Below the pieces are notes generated by a model. That model was not told where the DNA came from. It saw only the letters and a program-made list of their open reading frames with translations, and did not search any database. This document shows positions 8,456 through 16,659 of a stretch of 64,000 bases of DNA, in pieces; positions within the stretch are counted from its first letter, which is position 1, and each line of letters opens with the position of its first letter. The DNA is from Thalassobius sp049116315. Lineage in GTDB: Bacteria > Pseudomonadota > Alphaproteobacteria > Rhodobacterales > Rhodobacteraceae. The position numbers and the translations under genes were made by a program. The stretch is taken from positions 248,001-312,000 of the forward strand of contig JAGDZD010000007.1 in assembly GCA_049116315.1 (NCBI GenBank), read 5' to 3'.

Positions 8456-9781
8456 TCAGCTGTGATGGATGTAATGCATCTTGTTGAAGGTTTGACGCCA
8501 TTTGGTGGTTTCTGGCGCCAGTGTTTCAGGCGTTGTTGAGCGCAGTGAACTGGCAATGATTTGGGCCAGTTGCGGCATGTCCGCAGGGGTCATGCCCCAG
8601 CGCACCAGCTCGGGGGTGCCAAGGCGCAGCCCGTTGAGATCGCCCGATACCGGCGCAATGGGCAGGCCAATGCCACAGGCGAGCAAACCAGATTTGCGCA
8701 GATGATGCGCGGCAGTTTGGCCGCCGCCGTGGGCGCTGGCCTTAAGGGCAAATTGGTGAGATTGGGTCACGCCTTGGGTTTGTGCAAAAAGGGAGAGGCC
8801 TTCTTGTGAAAGAGCGGTGGCGAGCGCCAGGGCTGTGTCTTTCATTTGGGCAGCATAGGCGGGGCCATGATCGCGCCAATCGAGCATGCACAGGGCCAGG
8901 GCCGCAGATTTGGCGGCGTCAAAATTGGCGGTCATGCCGGGAAAGGCGATGGCATCCAAGGTTTCGGCGATATCGGTGTGATTGGTCAGGATTAAGCCAG
9001 ACGGGGGGCCGCCAAGCGACTTATAGGTGCTCATGGTCATCACATGGGCCCCATGATCCAGCGGGTTTACCCAAGCCTTGCCTGCGATCATGCCGCATTG
9101 ATGGGCGGCGTCAAACAGCAGGTAGGCGCCAACATCGTCGGCAATGGCGCGCACTTCGGACACGGGGTGTTCAAAGAGGTTGAGGCTGCCCCCAATCGAG
9201 ATCAGCTTTGGTCTGAGCGATTTTGCCAAGGCCGCCAAGGCCTCCAGATCGACCGTGTAGCCATCCGCATTCACCGGGGCGGGATGGCTGTTGAGCCCAT
9301 ATAGACCCGCGCAGCCTGCGGCGTGATGGGTGACATGACCACCAATGGAGGCCGGTGGGGTGATGATCGTGTCGCCGGGTTTGGTCAGCGCCATAAAGGC
9401 ATAGAGGTTTGCAATTGCACCTGAAGGCACGCGGATCTCTGCAAACTTGGCATCAAACACCTCGGCGCAGAGATCCGCCGCGATGACTTCGATTTCTTCC
9501 ATCGCTTCGAGGCCCATTTCATATTTGTCACCGGGGTGTCCCAGAGAGGGGCGAGTGCCCAGCCCGGAGGAGAGCAGGGCCTCGGCGCGCGGGTTCATCA
9601 CATTGGTGGCAGGGTTCAGATTGAAACACTCGATCTCATGGATGGTTTTATTCTGCGCCGCGAGCGTGTCAATCCGGTTGGCGATATGGGCAGAGGATTG
9701 CCCTTTTAGGGAGGTCGCAATTGATTGGGTACGGCTTTCGATCTGGTCGGCGATCCAAGGACGGGGGTGTAGGTGTGACAT
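8456..9781 (-). CDS. SHMT-like PLP-dependent enzyme (serine hydroxymethyltransferase paralog)
   Basis: 441 residues from the ATG at 9781, chosen for the GGAG ahead of it; an upstream in-frame start lacks one. Fold type I PLP features are present: LLFDAAHQCG (Asp224, His227) and the Schiff-base lysine in STYKSLGGPPSG (Lys254). Housekeeping SHMT has TTTTHK at this place, so this is a diverged paralog, perhaps acting on alpha-methylserine, another beta-hydroxy amino acid or a folate-linked substrate. The divergent LysR gene 98 bp away is the likely regulator. The reaction is not proven by the sequence. Confidence 0.75.
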   Translation of the reverse strand: MSHLHPRPWIADQIESRTQSIATSLKGQSSAHIANRIDTLAAQNKTIHEIECFNLNPATNVMNPRAEALLSSGLGTRPSLGHPGDKYEMGLEAMEEIEVIAADLCAEVFDAKFAEIRVPSGAIANLYAFMALTKPGDTIITPPASIGGHVTHHAAGCAGLYGLNSHPAPVNADGYTVDLEALAALAKSLRPKLISIGGSLNLFEHPVSEVRAIADDVGAYLLFDAAHQCGMIAGKAWVNPLDHGAHVMTMSTYKSLGGPPSGLILTNHTDIAETLDAIAFPGMTANFDAAKSAALALCMLDWRDHGPAYAAQMKDTALALATALSQEGLSLFAQTQGVTQSHQFALKASAHGGGQTAAHHLRKSGLLACGIGLPIAPVSGDLNGLRLGTPELVRWGMTPADMPQLAQIIASSLRSTTPETLAPETTKWRQTFNKMHYIHHS

Positions 9782-9851
9782 GGGAAGCTCCGTTGCAAGT
9801 GCAGTGAGGGTGCGAAGAAAAGGGTTTTTCTGCAAACCAGAAATCGGCTAG

Positions 9852-9863
9852 TCTAGGCCTAGA
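9852..9863. promoter_or_regulatory. Perfect palindrome between SHMT-like gene and lysR
   Basis: TCTAGGCCTAGA is a perfect 12-bp palindrome in the 98-bp divergent intergenic region, 17 bp upstream of the LysR ATG. LysR-type regulators commonly bind such sites to control both themselves and the divergent gene. It may equally overlap a promoter element. Confidence 0.5.
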
Positions 9864-9879
9864 AAAACTGGGTCTTTTG

Positions 9880-10752
9880 ATGTCCGTTCGTCCTCCGCGC
9901 CCAATTGGGCCACCTTTGACAGCTTTGCGCGCCTTCGAAGCGGCGGCCCGTTTGGGTGGATTTGCCGCGGCGGCTGAAGAATTGTCGGTTAGTGCGGGCG
10001 CAGTGGCGCAGCAAATCCGCAGTCTCGAAGACTGGGCCGGGGCACCGCTGTTTGAGCGCAAGCCACAGGGGGTTGAGCTGAATGCCAACGGGCAGCTTGT
10101 GCTGCCACAAGCGGTGGCGGCTTTTGATCAGCTGACGGCTTTGGTGCAGGCTATCCGCCAAGTGTCGCACCCTCATCAAGTGAGATTAGCGGCCCTTCCA
10201 GCCATTGCGCAGCTGTGGCTGTCACCGCGTTTGCCAAAGTTGCGCGCGGCTTTTCCTGAATTGGAGATTTCGTTGACGGCATTGGAGAGCGCCCCCAATC
10301 TGACGCGGGATCCGTATGACGCAACGCTGTTTTATCAGGGGGGTGATGGGGCGGACACTCTGGCACCCGATGAGATTTTCCCGGTCTGTGCACCATCGAT
10401 TGCTGCGCGCCTAGATCAGGTGGCGGACCTTGGCGATGTGCCCTGTTTGCTGGACACAACATGGTCAGAGGATTGGACGTTGTGGTTGCGTCACGCCGCT
10501 CCGCTCAAGCCGCCTCGGATCAAGGGGCCATCGTTTTCGCTTTATGCTTTGGCGGTGCAAGAGGCGATCAATGGCGCGGGTGTCGTGATGGGGCACCGTA
10601 GTTTGATCGCAGCGGATTTAGAGGCTGGGCGGTTGGTTGCGCCCTTTTCCTGTCGGGTGGACACGGGGCAGGCTTTGGTGTGGCGGATGCGTCAGCCGCA
10701 AGACGAGCTGCTGACGCAAGTTGTTAGGTTTTTAAGCGAAAGCCGCCTCTAG
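9880..10752 (+). CDS. LysR-family regulator, GcvA-like
   Basis: 290 residues. The N-terminal helix-turn-helix (LTALRAFEAAARLGGFAAAAEELSVSAGAVAQQIRSLE) is of the GcvA type, followed by a periplasmic-binding-like effector domain. The ATG at 9880 is preferred to a TTG one codon earlier. It is divergent from the SHMT-like gene with a palindrome between them, so it probably controls that gene, perhaps in response to an amino acid. The 3' end overlaps the convergent deoD by 21 bp. Confidence 0.85.
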   Translation: MSVRPPRPIGPPLTALRAFEAAARLGGFAAAAEELSVSAGAVAQQIRSLEDWAGAPLFERKPQGVELNANGQLVLPQAVAAFDQLTALVQAIRQVSHPHQVRLAALPAIAQLWLSPRLPKLRAAFPELEISLTALESAPNLTRDPYDATLFYQGGDGADTLAPDEIFPVCAPSIAARLDQVADLGDVPCLLDTTWSEDWTLWLRHAAPLKPPRIKGPSFSLYALAVQEAINGAGVVMGHRSLIAADLEAGRLVAPFSCRVDTGQALVWRMRQPQDELLTQVVRFLSESRL

Positions 10753-11436
10753 GGCGATCTCCACCATATCGCCAAACGAACGTTCACGGTCCTCTGAGGG
10801 CAAGGCCTCTCCGGTCAGCAAATGATCCGAAACAGTCAGAACTGCCAGACCACGCACGCCATAGCGTGCCGCAAGGTTGTAGAGTTCCGCCGCTTCCATT
10901 TCGACACCAAGAATGCCGTGGCGCGTCATCTGTTCGTTGAGATCAGGGCGTTCGTCGTAAAACACATCAGCCGAATAAATGCCGCCCACATGTGTGGCGG
11001 TGCCTTTGGCTTCGGCGGCTGCTACGGCGGCCTTCAAAAGGGACCAATCCGCGCAAGGCGCAAAGTTCAGCTCTTTGAAAAAGCCCAGCGAAGGGGTCGA
11101 GAGAGATGAGGCCGTCATTGCCACGATCACATCACGCACTTTGACTTTTTCCTGCATGCCACCACAGGATCCGATGCGGATCAGGGTTTTTGCACCATAG
11201 TCTTTGATCAACTCATTCACGTAGATCGACAGCGACGGCATGCCCATGCCTGATCCGTGAATGGTGACACGGTTGCCCTTGTAGGTGCCGGTGAACCCCA
11301 ACATGCCGCGCACTTCGTTCACAAGTACAGGATTGTCTAAGAAGGTTTCAGCAGCCCATTTGGCCCGATACGGGTCACCAGGGAGAAGAACGGTTTCGGC
11401 GATCTCGCCGGGTTTTGCACCAATATGAACGGTCAT
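10732..11436 (-). CDS. deoD: Purine-nucleoside phosphorylase, DeoD type
   Basis: 234 residues, close to the 239 of E. coli DeoD. Motifs include LLPGDPYRAKW at the N-terminus, the phosphate/purine-site region IRIGSCGGMQ, and GVEMEAAELYNLA near the end, all characteristic of the hexameric class I family. It splits purine (deoxy)nucleosides with phosphate. It fits with the nucleoside-type ABC importer 12 kb downstream. The GNAT gene ends 8 bp upstream, so the two may be co-transcribed. Confidence 0.93.
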   Translation of the reverse strand: MTVHIGAKPGEIAETVLLPGDPYRAKWAAETFLDNPVLVNEVRGMLGFTGTYKGNRVTIHGSGMGMPSLSIYVNELIKDYGAKTLIRIGSCGGMQEKVKVRDVIVAMTASSLSTPSLGFFKELNFAPCADWSLLKAAVAAAEAKGTATHVGGIYSADVFYDERPDLNEQMTRHGILGVEMEAAELYNLAARYGVRGLAVLTVSDHLLTGEALPSEDRERSFGDMVEIALEAAFA

Positions 11437-11444
11437 GAGAGATC

Positions 11445-11885
11445 CTAGCGTTTGTAAACGAGAAATGGGGACAGGTTTGCAATACGGTCATAGAGCTGAC
11501 GCGCTGTTGCGTTGTTTTCTTGGGTGAGCCAATAGACCGAGGGGGTGCCATTGTCATCAGCGGCTTTGTAAACGGCTTCGATCAAGGCGCGGCCAACACC
11601 TTTGCCACGACTATCAGGGCTTGCGAATAGGTCTTGCAGATAACAGACCTGTTCCGTGCGCCAGTTGTGGGCGTGATAAATATAGTGAACCAGACCGACA
11701 GGCTGACCGTTGTCCAAAGCTATCAGCCCATTTTGGTCAGTCTTTGCAGGATCAACTAAGCGAGCGAATGTCGCTTCATACACGTCTTCAGAAACAGTGC
11801 TTTCATAGAACTCAAGATAGGCAGTCCAAAGCTTGCGCCATTCTGCCATGTCGGTGGCCTGCAAAGGGCGAATGTCCAAAGTCAT
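11445..11885 (-). CDS. GNAT-family N-acetyltransferase
   Basis: 146 residues from the ATG at 11885, chosen for AAGGATC in front. The acetyl-CoA loop appears as QDLFASPDSRGKGVGRALIEAV, followed by NNATARQLYDRIA, the usual motif A and B order. Substrate not predictable. It lies 8 bp upstream of deoD on the same strand and probably shares its transcript. Confidence 0.85.
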   Translation of the reverse strand: MTLDIRPLQATDMAEWRKLWTAYLEFYESTVSEDVYEATFARLVDPAKTDQNGLIALDNGQPVGLVHYIYHAHNWRTEQVCYLQDLFASPDSRGKGVGRALIEAVYKAADDNGTPSVYWLTQENNATARQLYDRIANLSPFLVYKR

Positions 11886-11986
11886 CAATAGATCCTTACA
11901 ATTCAGGAATTTAAGTTGGCGTAAGAATGCAGAAAAGCGAGGGTATGGCAATGTCTGCGCTGGGGGATAGGAGGGGAGCTGGGCGG

Positions 11987-12265
11987 CTATTGCAAGATTG
12001 TGAAGCCTGTTAAAGCAGAATTATGCACCTCAGGCCGTGATTGCACGTCCAAAACCGACGCAGCGCCGGGGCCTTCCCAGAGGTCACTCAGAAATTCCGC
12101 CACGGCATCCCGATCACCGTCCACCAAGACGCTGACGGATCCAGAGATCTCGTTGCAGACCCACCCACAGAGCCCAAGCTGGGCCGCGCGCGACTGCGCC
12201 CAAGCCCGGTAGGCCACACCTTGAACGCGCCCTGTAACTTTCGACTTCACTGCAATGTCGCGCAT
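11987..12265 (-). CDS. acyP: Acylphosphatase
   Basis: 92 residues, the family's usual size. The signature VTGRVQGVAYRAWA contains the catalytic arginine (Arg20), and GWVCNEISGSV the catalytic asparagine (Asn38), with the normal 18-residue spacing. It hydrolyses acyl phosphates. The ATG at 12265 follows a GGGGG stretch; a TTG four codons earlier is less likely. It is downstream of ecm, separated by about 160 bp that include two hairpins. Confidence 0.9.
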   Translation of the reverse strand: MRDIAVKSKVTGRVQGVAYRAWAQSRAAQLGLCGWVCNEISGSVSVLVDGDRDAVAEFLSDLWEGPGAASVLDVQSRPEVHNSALTGFTILQ

Positions 12266-12360
12266 GTCTGCCCCCAATCGAGATCACAGCGTAGGGCGAT
12301 TTATCCGAGTCGTGCAAGATAGGCCCGGTGCGGGCAAAGGCCCGCCCCTCCCCACAGGTG

Positions 12361-12401
12361 CGTTTTCTGACAGAAAACGGTCCGGAATTTGTCAAATTCC
12401 G
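12361..12401. repeat. Two tandem 19-nt hairpins between ecm and acylphosphatase gene
   Basis: CGTTTTCTG-A-CAGAAAACG (12361-12379) and CGGAATTTG-T-CAAATTCCG (12383-12401) are two perfect 9-bp inverted repeats with one-base centres, only 3 bp apart. They lie just after the ecm stop (ecm is on the minus strand). They could stabilise or end the ecm transcript, or be an intergenic repeat family. AGGTGC directly precedes both this pair and the palindrome at 54316. Confidence 0.65.
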
Positions 12402-12427
12402 CCAGCGCGGGTGTTGCGAAAACCGCC

Positions 12428-14395
12428 TTATTGGGCCGCCGCGCTTTGTGGATCGACCAGGGTCACGATGTCCATCATGATGGCGTTCAGCTCAAAGTCT
12501 TTGGGCGTGTAGACCCGGGCGACGCCCAGTTCACGCAACCGCGCCGCGTCAGGGTCTGGGATGATGCCGCCGACGATCACAGGAATATGGCTCAGGCCTG
12601 CCTTTTGAAGACGAGACATCATGTCTTCGACCAAAGGCAGGTGTGATCCCGACAGAATGGACAGGCCGATCACATGGGCGTCACCTTTTTGGGCTGCTTC
12701 GATCAAGTTCTCTGGGGTCAGGCGGATGCCATCGTATTCGATGTCCATCCCGCAATCGCGCGCACGAAATGCAATCTGTTCCGCGCCATTTGAGTGGCCA
12801 TCAAGACCGGGTTTGCCGACAAGGAATTTCAGCCGGCGTCCAAGTTTGTCGCTGACCACATCAACGGCGGTGCGGATATGATCCAGACCTTCGGTTTTGT
12901 TTGAAACGGCCTTAGAGACACCGGTCGGCCCGCGGTACTCACCATAGACCGCGCGCATCTGAGCGGCCCATTCACCTGTTGTGGCCCCTGCTTTGGCCGC
13001 CTCAATCGAGGCCGGCATGATGTTTTCGCCGTTTTGTGCGGCGGCGCGCAGGGTGGCAAGTGCGCGTTCAACACGCCCTTGATCACGGGTGTCTTTCCAC
13101 GCGCGCAACCGTTCAATCTGTTCGCCTTCGGTTGCTGGATCGACAACCATGATGCCGCCATCACCGCTGACCAGTGGCGAGGCTTCGCCATCGGCCCATT
13201 TGTTCACCCCAACAACCACGGTCTCATTGCGTTCAATCCGGTTCAAACGCTCGGCATTGCTGTCAACCAGACGTCCCTTCATATAGTCGATCGCTTCAAC
13301 GGCCCCGCCCATACTGTCCAGATTGGCCAATTCGCGGCGCGCCCCGTCTTTTAGGGCCTTGACCTTGGCGTCAACGGCCGGGTTCCCATCAAACAGGTCT
13401 TCGTATTCCAGAAGGTCGGTCTCAAAGGCCATGATCTGTTGCATGCGCAGCGACCACTGCTGATCCCAAGGGCGCGGCAGGCCCAAAGCCTCGTTCCAAG
13501 CCGGCAGCTGTACCGCACGGGCGCGGGCCTTTTTTGACAGGGTCACAGCCAGCATTTCGATCAGAATGCGATAAACGTTGTTTTCTGGCTGCTGCTCGGT
13601 CAGGCCAAGCGAGTTAACCTGTACACCATAGCGGAACCGGCGGAATTTGGGATTTTCGACGCCGTAACGGGTCTGGCAAATCTCGTCCCATAGATCGACA
13701 AACGCGCGCATCTTGCACATCTCGGTGACAAAGCGAATGCCAGCATTCACAAAGAAACTGATCCGTCCGACCATAGCCGGGAAATCGGCCGCTGGGACCC
13801 GGGGTTGCAATTCATCCAGCACCGCTTGCGCTGTGGCCAATGCGAAGGCCAGCTCTTGCTCTGGTGTCGCACCCGCTTCTTGCAGATGATACGAGCACAC
13901 GTTCATCGGGTTCCATTTGGGCACGTTTGAATAGCAATAATCGGCCACATCGGCGATCATTTTCAGCGAAGGGCGCGGGGGACAGATGTAGGTGCCGCGG
14001 CTGAGATACTCTTTGACCAAATCGTTTTGGACCGTCCCCTGCAGCTGCTTTACATCTGCACCCTGTTCTTGCGCGGTGGCGATGTAGAGCGCCAGCAACC
14101 ACGGGGCTGTCGCATTGATCGTCATCGAGGTGTTCATCTGCTCAAGCGGGATCTGGTCAAAAAGCGCCCGCATATCGCCAAGGTGACACACAGGAACGCC
14201 AACTTTACCAACCTCACCCCGTGCAAGGACATGGTCACTGTCATAGCCCGTCTGGGTGGGCAGATCGAAGGCGACGGACAGCCCGGTTTGGCCCTTGGAC
14301 AGGTTGGACCGGTACAATGCATTGGATGCTTTTGCAGTCGAATGGCCCGCATATGTGCGAAAGAGCCAAGGGCGGTTTTTTGTCGTTTCCGTCAT
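12428..14395 (-). CDS. ecm: Ethylmalonyl-CoA mutase, adenosylcobalamin-dependent
   Basis: 655 residues, the length of the Rhodobacter enzyme (MeaA type). The N-terminal mutase barrel begins RPWLFRTYAGHSTAKASNALYRSN and includes GLSVAFDLPTQTGYDSDH; the C-terminal B12 domain has DGHSNG with the cobalt-ligating His534, then SGSH and GGIIPD. It converts (2R)-ethylmalonyl-CoA to (2S)-methylsuccinyl-CoA in the ethylmalonyl-CoA pathway. The ecm assignment over methylmalonyl-CoA mutase rests on this N-terminus, the single-chain length and nearby ccr. A palindrome containing ATAAAATTAC lies 22 bp upstream of the start. Confidence 0.93.
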   Translation of the reverse strand: MTETTKNRPWLFRTYAGHSTAKASNALYRSNLSKGQTGLSVAFDLPTQTGYDSDHVLARGEVGKVGVPVCHLGDMRALFDQIPLEQMNTSMTINATAPWLLALYIATAQEQGADVKQLQGTVQNDLVKEYLSRGTYICPPRPSLKMIADVADYCYSNVPKWNPMNVCSYHLQEAGATPEQELAFALATAQAVLDELQPRVPAADFPAMVGRISFFVNAGIRFVTEMCKMRAFVDLWDEICQTRYGVENPKFRRFRYGVQVNSLGLTEQQPENNVYRILIEMLAVTLSKKARARAVQLPAWNEALGLPRPWDQQWSLRMQQIMAFETDLLEYEDLFDGNPAVDAKVKALKDGARRELANLDSMGGAVEAIDYMKGRLVDSNAERLNRIERNETVVVGVNKWADGEASPLVSGDGGIMVVDPATEGEQIERLRAWKDTRDQGRVERALATLRAAAQNGENIMPASIEAAKAGATTGEWAAQMRAVYGEYRGPTGVSKAVSNKTEGLDHIRTAVDVVSDKLGRRLKFLVGKPGLDGHSNGAEQIAFRARDCGMDIEYDGIRLTPENLIEAAQKGDAHVIGLSILSGSHLPLVEDMMSRLQKAGLSHIPVIVGGIIPDPDAARLRELGVARVYTPKDFELNAIMMDIVTLVDPQSAAAQ

Positions 14396-14416
14396 CGCAA
14401 CCTCGTGAATCGATCA

Positions 14417-14431
14417 GGTAATAAAATTACC
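14417..14431. promoter_or_regulatory. Palindrome upstream of ecm, shared with ccr
   Basis: GGTAAT-AAA-ATTACC is a perfect 6-bp inverted repeat just upstream of ecm. It contains ATAAAATTAC (14421-14430), which recurs at 16541-16550 in front of ccr. Since Ecm and Ccr act consecutively (with an epimerase) in one pathway, a common regulator is plausible. Confidence 0.5.
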
Positions 14432-14465
14432 CATTAGCTCTGGTATATGGAATTTTAAACCTTTG

Positions 14466-15092
14466 TCAATTCGCTGCGTTGCGGCATGGCTCATTTTTGT
14501 GAGGATCGATAGGAAAGCGCATCGTTGTGCTGCTTTGGTACTTGAACACCATGCTGAGCAGGCCTAGGTCGGTCTGCTTTCCCGGGACGAACCCCTGGCG
14601 TTCATAGAGGGCTTTGGCGCGTGGGTTGGTGTTGATCACATCCAGACGCACTTCGTTTAAGCCTTCGCGGGTGGCGTGATCTTTGATTGCGGTCAACAGG
14701 GCACTTCCGATGCCCATGCCGCGTGCCGCAGGGGCGACAAAGATCCCATCCATCAGCAAAGACCCCGGTTCTGGGTCGCGTTCCAAAACACTGAGCAGCG
14801 GCGCGCGCCAAAACAGGCTCCCCCAGCCAAAATGCCGGGCCAAATCACGGAGAGATCCGCCCACCAGCGCCCCCTTTGTGGTTTTGAAGCCTGCCACGCC
14901 CAGAAGTGCCCCGCTGGGGGACAGGGCAGAAATCGCAAACTTAGGATCCAGTGTTTCTGCAACAAAACTCAACGCTTTGTCGGCTGGCCCCATGACCAGC
15001 CCAAGCTTTTCTCCGAAGGCCGCCCAAAACAAATTCGCGACCTCTGAGCGGTGGATTTCGCTAAAACCCGGCCGAGTTGAATATTCTGACAT
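14466..15092 (-). CDS. GNAT-family N-acetyltransferase
   Basis: 208 residues from the ATG at 15092, which has AAAGGGG in front. The frame stays open far upstream, but that part is antisense to the acyltransferase gene. The acetyl-CoA motif is DGIFVAPAARGMGIGSALLTAIKDHA, followed by VRLDVINTNPRAKALYERQGFV, typical of GNAT motifs A and B. Substrate unknown. It is divergent from the PlsB-like gene, whose likely start is only 64 bp away, so the two promoters must share that space. Confidence 0.85.
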   Translation of the reverse strand: MSEYSTRPGFSEIHRSEVANLFWAAFGEKLGLVMGPADKALSFVAETLDPKFAISALSPSGALLGVAGFKTTKGALVGGSLRDLARHFGWGSLFWRAPLLSVLERDPEPGSLLMDGIFVAPAARGMGIGSALLTAIKDHATREGLNEVRLDVINTNPRAKALYERQGFVPGKQTDLGLLSMVFKYQSSTTMRFPIDPHKNEPCRNAAN

Positions 15093-15155
15093 TTGAACCC
15101 CTTTGCTATGCAGAACAGATATTTGCACTCGGCGCTGTTCGTGCAAGTGTTGGCC

Positions 15156-16544
15156 ATGACTTCGACTGTTGAAATCCCGCTTTGGTTCTTTGTGTTGATC
15201 GTGTTGTTTGGCGCGGTGACCTTTGCCTCTCATTTTCTGTTTCCCTCCGTTCGCTGGTTCTTTCGCAAGCGGATGGAACGGGTGGTTGCGCGGCTGAATA
15301 CCCGGCTGACCCGCCCGATCGAGCCATTCAAATTGGCGCGTCGCTATGACATGATCCAGCGGCTGATTTACGATCCGGATGTGGGGCGTGCGATTGCCAA
15401 ACATGCCGCCGAAGAGGGCATTCCCGAAAACGTTGCGTTTGAATTGGCCCAACGGTATGCGCGTGAAATTGTGCCCGCCTTCAGTGTCTGGACCTATTTC
15501 AGCGTCGCAGCGCGGATTGCTCAGTGGCTGAGCAGGGCGATTTATCGCGTGCGCGTGGTGAATTTTGATGATGCGGAAATCGCCGGGCTTGATGCGGATG
15601 CGACCGTGGTTCTGGTGATGAACCACCGCAGCAACATGGACTACGTGTTGTTGACCTATCTTGCGGCACCGCGCGGCGCTCTTAGTTTTGCGGTGGGTGA
15701 ATGGGCCAGCGGCTGGCCTTTGGGTCGAATTGTGCGCGCAATGGGGGCCTATTTCATTCGCCGCACAAACGGCAATGACCTCTATCGAGAGGTGCTGGCG
15801 AAATACGTTCATCTGGCGACGCGCGCCGGGGTGACGCAGGCGGTGTTCCCCGAAGGCGGCCTGAGCTTGAATGGCAAATTGGCGCGCCCCCGACTGGGGA
15901 TTTTGAAATACATCGTTGATGCATGGGAAAAAGACGGTCGGGACGTGAACTTTGTAACCGTTTCGGTGAATTACGACCGGATTATGGAGGATCGGGTTCT
16001 GATTTCGGCCGATGAGGCGCAAGAACGTAAATTTCGCACCAAACCGTCGCGCGTTCTGCGCGGCATGTTGCGGATGATCGGCTATGGTCAGGCGGGACGC
16101 AAAGAACGCTATGGCTATGCCGCGCTCAGCTTTGGTCAGCCCTTGGCCTTGTCTGACTTTGACGGCAACCTGCGCAAGCTGACCCGTGAAATGATGCGCA
16201 ATATTCGCACCGATACTCCGGTGCTGCCGGTGCCCTTGGTGGCGCGCCACATGCTCGAGGCCGAAGCGCCTTTGACGCGAGCGCAATTGTCAGAGCGTTT
16301 GCACGCAGATTTACCGCTGCTCGAAGATGCCAATCTCTATCTGCCCAACGATGATGTGACGGACGCGATTGAACATGCGTTGACCGTTTTGCTCGATCAG
16401 GAAGCTGTAAATGAAACAGAGGACGGCTTTGTTTTGGAAGAGACTGCGCGCCCTGTCTTGCGCTTCTATGCTGCTTCAATTGAACACTTATTTCGCAAGC
16501 GCAGCGTGATCGCGCAGGAAGTTTCTGCATCCGCTGGGTTATAA
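15156..16544 (+). CDS. PlsB-like glycerol-3-phosphate 1-acyltransferase family protein
   Basis: About 462 residues. One N-terminal membrane segment (IPLWFFVLIVLFGAVTFASHFLF) is followed by the acyltransferase motifs VMNHRSNMDYVLL (the NHxxxxD catalytic pair) and FPEGGLSLNGK. It probably acylates glycerol-3-phosphate or a lysophospholipid at the inner membrane. The start is uncertain: ATG 15156 is chosen because it fits the membrane helix, but neither it nor ATG 15108 has a clear ribosome binding site. It lies directly before ccr. Confidence 0.8.
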   Translation: MTSTVEIPLWFFVLIVLFGAVTFASHFLFPSVRWFFRKRMERVVARLNTRLTRPIEPFKLARRYDMIQRLIYDPDVGRAIAKHAAEEGIPENVAFELAQRYAREIVPAFSVWTYFSVAARIAQWLSRAIYRVRVVNFDDAEIAGLDADATVVLVMNHRSNMDYVLLTYLAAPRGALSFAVGEWASGWPLGRIVRAMGAYFIRRTNGNDLYREVLAKYVHLATRAGVTQAVFPEGGLSLNGKLARPRLGILKYIVDAWEKDGRDVNFVTVSVNYDRIMEDRVLISADEAQERKFRTKPSRVLRGMLRMIGYGQAGRKERYGYAALSFGQPLALSDFDGNLRKLTREMMRNIRTDTPVLPVPLVARHMLEAEAPLTRAQLSERLHADLPLLEDANLYLPNDDVTDAIEHALTVLLDQEAVNETEDGFVLEETARPVLRFYAASIEHLFRKRSVIAQEVSASAGL

Positions 16545-16550
16545 AATTAC
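16541..16550. promoter_or_regulatory. ATAAAATTAC motif upstream of ccr
   Basis: The same ten bases as in the ecm palindrome occur here, about 110 bp before the ccr ATG and overlapping the last codon and stop of the acyltransferase gene. The copy is preceded by GGGTT, as the ecm copy is by GGTA. The surrounding bases are AT-rich, consistent with a promoter. Candidate shared operator. Confidence 0.4.
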
Positions 16551-16659
16551 TTAAATCTAATAATTTGGGTTGCTTTGTTTCGCGGCCATCCGTATTCCTC
16601 TAGGGGCACGTAGCGATTCTGCGCTGCGGCAAAAGCTATATGAGGCAGAGGAGGCTGGG

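Noticed and set aside
15093..16286. Long minus-strand extension upstream of the GNAT gene 14466-15092
   Set aside because: The extra N-terminal part overlaps the PlsB-like gene on the other strand and the GNAT homology starts at ATG 15092, which has a good ribosome site.
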